Shown here piece by piece: positions 62,826 to 64,000 of a stretch of DNA of 64,000 nt. Origin of the DNA: JABSQH01 sp965230015 (GTDB lineage Bacteria; Actinomycetota; Acidimicrobiia; Acidimicrobiales; Ilumatobacteraceae); the NCBI GenBank assembly GCA_965230015.1, contig CBDDKF010000016.1, positions 1 through 64,000 on the forward strand, written 5' to 3'. Position numbers and translations under genes: made by a program. Position 1 is the first letter of the stretch. Every line of letters starts with the position of its first letter. Under the pieces are notes generated by a model that saw only the letters and a list, made by a program, of their open reading frames with translations, had not been told where the DNA came from and ran no database searches.

Positions 62826-63895
62826 GCGACGGCGGCACTCCCTTACTCCGGGCCGTCGAACGGGGTGACCGTCCGATGGTCGATCTGTTGCTGGCGCGCG
62901 GCGCTGACCCCAACGGGGCGTGTGCGTGTGCCGGTGGCGAGAACCCCGTGTGGGTTGCTGCGTCGCAGAACGATTCCGGCGTGCTCACTTCGCTGCTTCG
63001 CAACGGAGCGCAATCCGACCGGCCGGCCTTCGCCGGATTGACACCGATCGACGTCGCCACGCTGCGCGGCTACGGCGAGGTGGTCACCCTTCTGAGCGCG
63101 GCCGGCGCACAGCCCCCTTCCGGAGCGAACGAACCATCGACCAACCCAGTGTCGAACGCCACGGGGATTCGAGCAGTCGACCTGTGGTGCCCGCTGCCGA
63201 CCCGCGGGCTCATCCATCTCGCCGCGGGCTACCGGCTCGGCGCGATCGTGCTGCTAACCGAGTTGTCGTGGTTGGCAGCTCGCCGCGGTGAGCGGGTGGT
63301 GTGGACCGGCTTCCTGCCGCGCCCGGTCGACCTGGGCGATGTCCATCATGGCCTCGCCGATGCGGCGATCAGCGACGACGTCACCGTGGCGCTGGCGCTC
63401 CCGACCGCGACCGACGAGGAGCTCGGCGCAGCATTCCATGCGGGAGTTCGCGCAGCCGACGAGGGAGGCCTCTTGGTGGTGTTCACCGAGGCAGGCCACC
63501 TGCACGTCGTCGACGAGCAGATGATTGCCCTGGCCTCACGCCCGGGACTCACGATCGTGGTGGGCCCGTTGGAGGATCCTCCACCGCCGCCATCACGGCC
63601 ACCCGGCGGTGGGCCCTACCTCGCGGCGATCGAGTTCGACGAGCAGCGAGCTGCGCGAGGCCGCTGGCCAGCGATCAGCTCACGCTCGTGGAGCACTGTT
63701 GCGTCGCCGGACATGGCGGAGCTGGCCGACAGGGCGCGCGCCCACGGTACGGATGCCCTCGACCGCTATCTGTCGCAGCCGTTTCATGTCACGTCGCACA
63801 TCACTGCGATGGCCGGCGAATCGACCGACATCGACGAACTCCGAGCGCGGGTTGCTGAGCTGGTCGACGAACCGCCGATGTCCGAACCCGGTTGA
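62720..63895 (+). CDS. Ankyrin plus degenerate F1-ATPase-beta-like module, 3' part
   Basis: Frame resumes at 62720 with GDTSLVTTILDARPDLVDV; the first Met in frame is 62876. Two to three ankyrin repeats (TPLLRAVERGDRPMVDLLLARGADPN, then NPVWVAASQND) run to ~63110. Then the sequence follows F1 beta: AVDLWCPLPTRGLIHLAAG (P-loop lost), VALALPTATDEELGAAF, LLVVFTEAGHLH, RGRWPAISSRS and the C-terminal DRYLSQPFHVTSHITAMAG, matching RFLSQPFxVAExFTG. No GKT, so no ATP hydrolysis is expected. Binding or regulatory role inferred. Confidence 0.7.
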   Translation, partial: GDTSLVTTILDARPDLVDVREGWTHDDALAYRLPLSDGGTPLLRAVERGDRPMVDLLLARGADPNGACACAGGENPVWVAASQNDSGVLTSLLRNGAQSDRPAFAGLTPIDVATLRGYGEVVTLLSAAGAQPPSGANEPSTNPVSNATGIRAVDLWCPLPTRGLIHLAAGYRLGAIVLLTELSWLAARRGERVVWTGFLPRPVDLGDVHHGLADAAISDDVTVALALPTATDEELGAAFHAGVRAADEGGLLVVFTEAGHLHVVDEQMIALASRPGLTIVVGPLEDPPPPPSRPPGGGPYLAAIEFDEQRAARGRWPAISSRSWSTVASPDMAELADRARAHGTDALDRYLSQPFHVTSHITAMAGESTDIDELRARVAELVDEPPMSEPG

Positions 63896-63946
63896 CGCGC
63901 CCCCGACCGATCGATCAGCGAGTGGAAGCGAGGGCGGCCGAAGGGC

Positions 63947-64000
63947 TCAGCTGACCTCGATGCGTTCGATCGTGATCGGCAGCTCCTCGCGCCCAGCCGG
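63947..64000 (-). CDS. C-terminal end of an unidentified gene running off the window
   Basis: A minus-strand frame with stop at 63947-63949 stays open to the window edge and reads REELPITIERIEVS at its end. Only 17 codons are visible. The gap to the previous gene, 51 nt, shows nothing else. It may be chance. Confidence 0.3.
   Translation of the reverse strand, partial: PAGREELPITIERIEVS

Overview
The window is a GC-rich chromosomal segment of a high-GC Gram-positive bacterium. Gene order matches Actinobacteria: coaD-sepIVA-DUF177-rpmF-plsX-acpP-rnc-mutM-smc-ftsY-ffh, tig-clpP-clpX-folC-ndk, mreBCD-mrdA-rodA, a GTP-type PEP carboxykinase and several F420/WYL/ECF type families. The style (Asp-rich lipoprotein linkers, GTG starts, collagen-like surface protein) suggests Acidimicrobiia, perhaps an Ilumatobacter-like marine lineage; that placement is inference. 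No rRNA, tRNA or CRISPR was seen, and no gene-free stretch exceeds 300 bases.

Layout. 1-1.1 kb: a phosphate-binding lipoprotein. 1.2-14.7 kb (minus strand): a compact operon-like run for coenzyme A, cell division, L32, lipid, RNase III, DNA repair, SMC, SRP and ribosome-maturation genes, often joined by GTGA/ATGA overlaps. 14.7-15.0 kb: a divergent intergenic region with three 59-bp repeats. 15-17.9 kb (plus): rsmD, nth, a small zinc-ribbon gene and a secreted collagen/beta-helix protein. 17.9-21.8 kb (minus): fakA-recG, divergent from rpmB and a cold-shock-like gene, then pckG. 24.4-26.8 kb (minus): rplU-rpmA behind a metallo-beta-lactamase gene and a HesB/IscA-like selenoprotein gene. 26.8-29 kb: an ornithine-cyclodeaminase family gene and an esterase. 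29-40.8 kb (minus): RNase E/G, a radical-SAM pair, rodA, mrdA, mreDCB and ndk. 40.8-41.8 kb: an IS5-type element inserted between folC and ndk. 41.8-46.6 kb (minus): tig-clpP-clpX-folC. 46.7-64 kb: an accessory-rich region with a wHTH/NTPase regulator, MFS and APC transporters, a SelW-like selenoprotein gene, two broken fusion genes, paired HAD nucleotidases, a phosphonate-type ABC transporter and assorted regulators and enzymes.

Most notable: two small minus-strand genes have an in-frame TGA exactly where the family has its redox cysteine (26439-26750, HesB/IscA-like; 51718-51996, SelW-like CxxU). Each TGA is followed 18-20 nt later by the apical loop of a perfect stem-loop of bacterial SECIS type. 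This organism therefore very probably makes selenoproteins, and its sel genes must lie outside the window. The second notable item is a gene at 62148-63895 that joins an ECF sigma factor, ankyrin repeats and a degenerate F1-ATPase-beta-like module lacking a P-loop; it is interrupted by a one-base frameshift.

Starts were chosen from family length, overlap geometry and Shine-Dalgarno sequences. Functions are assigned by motif and context only; nothing was searched against a database.
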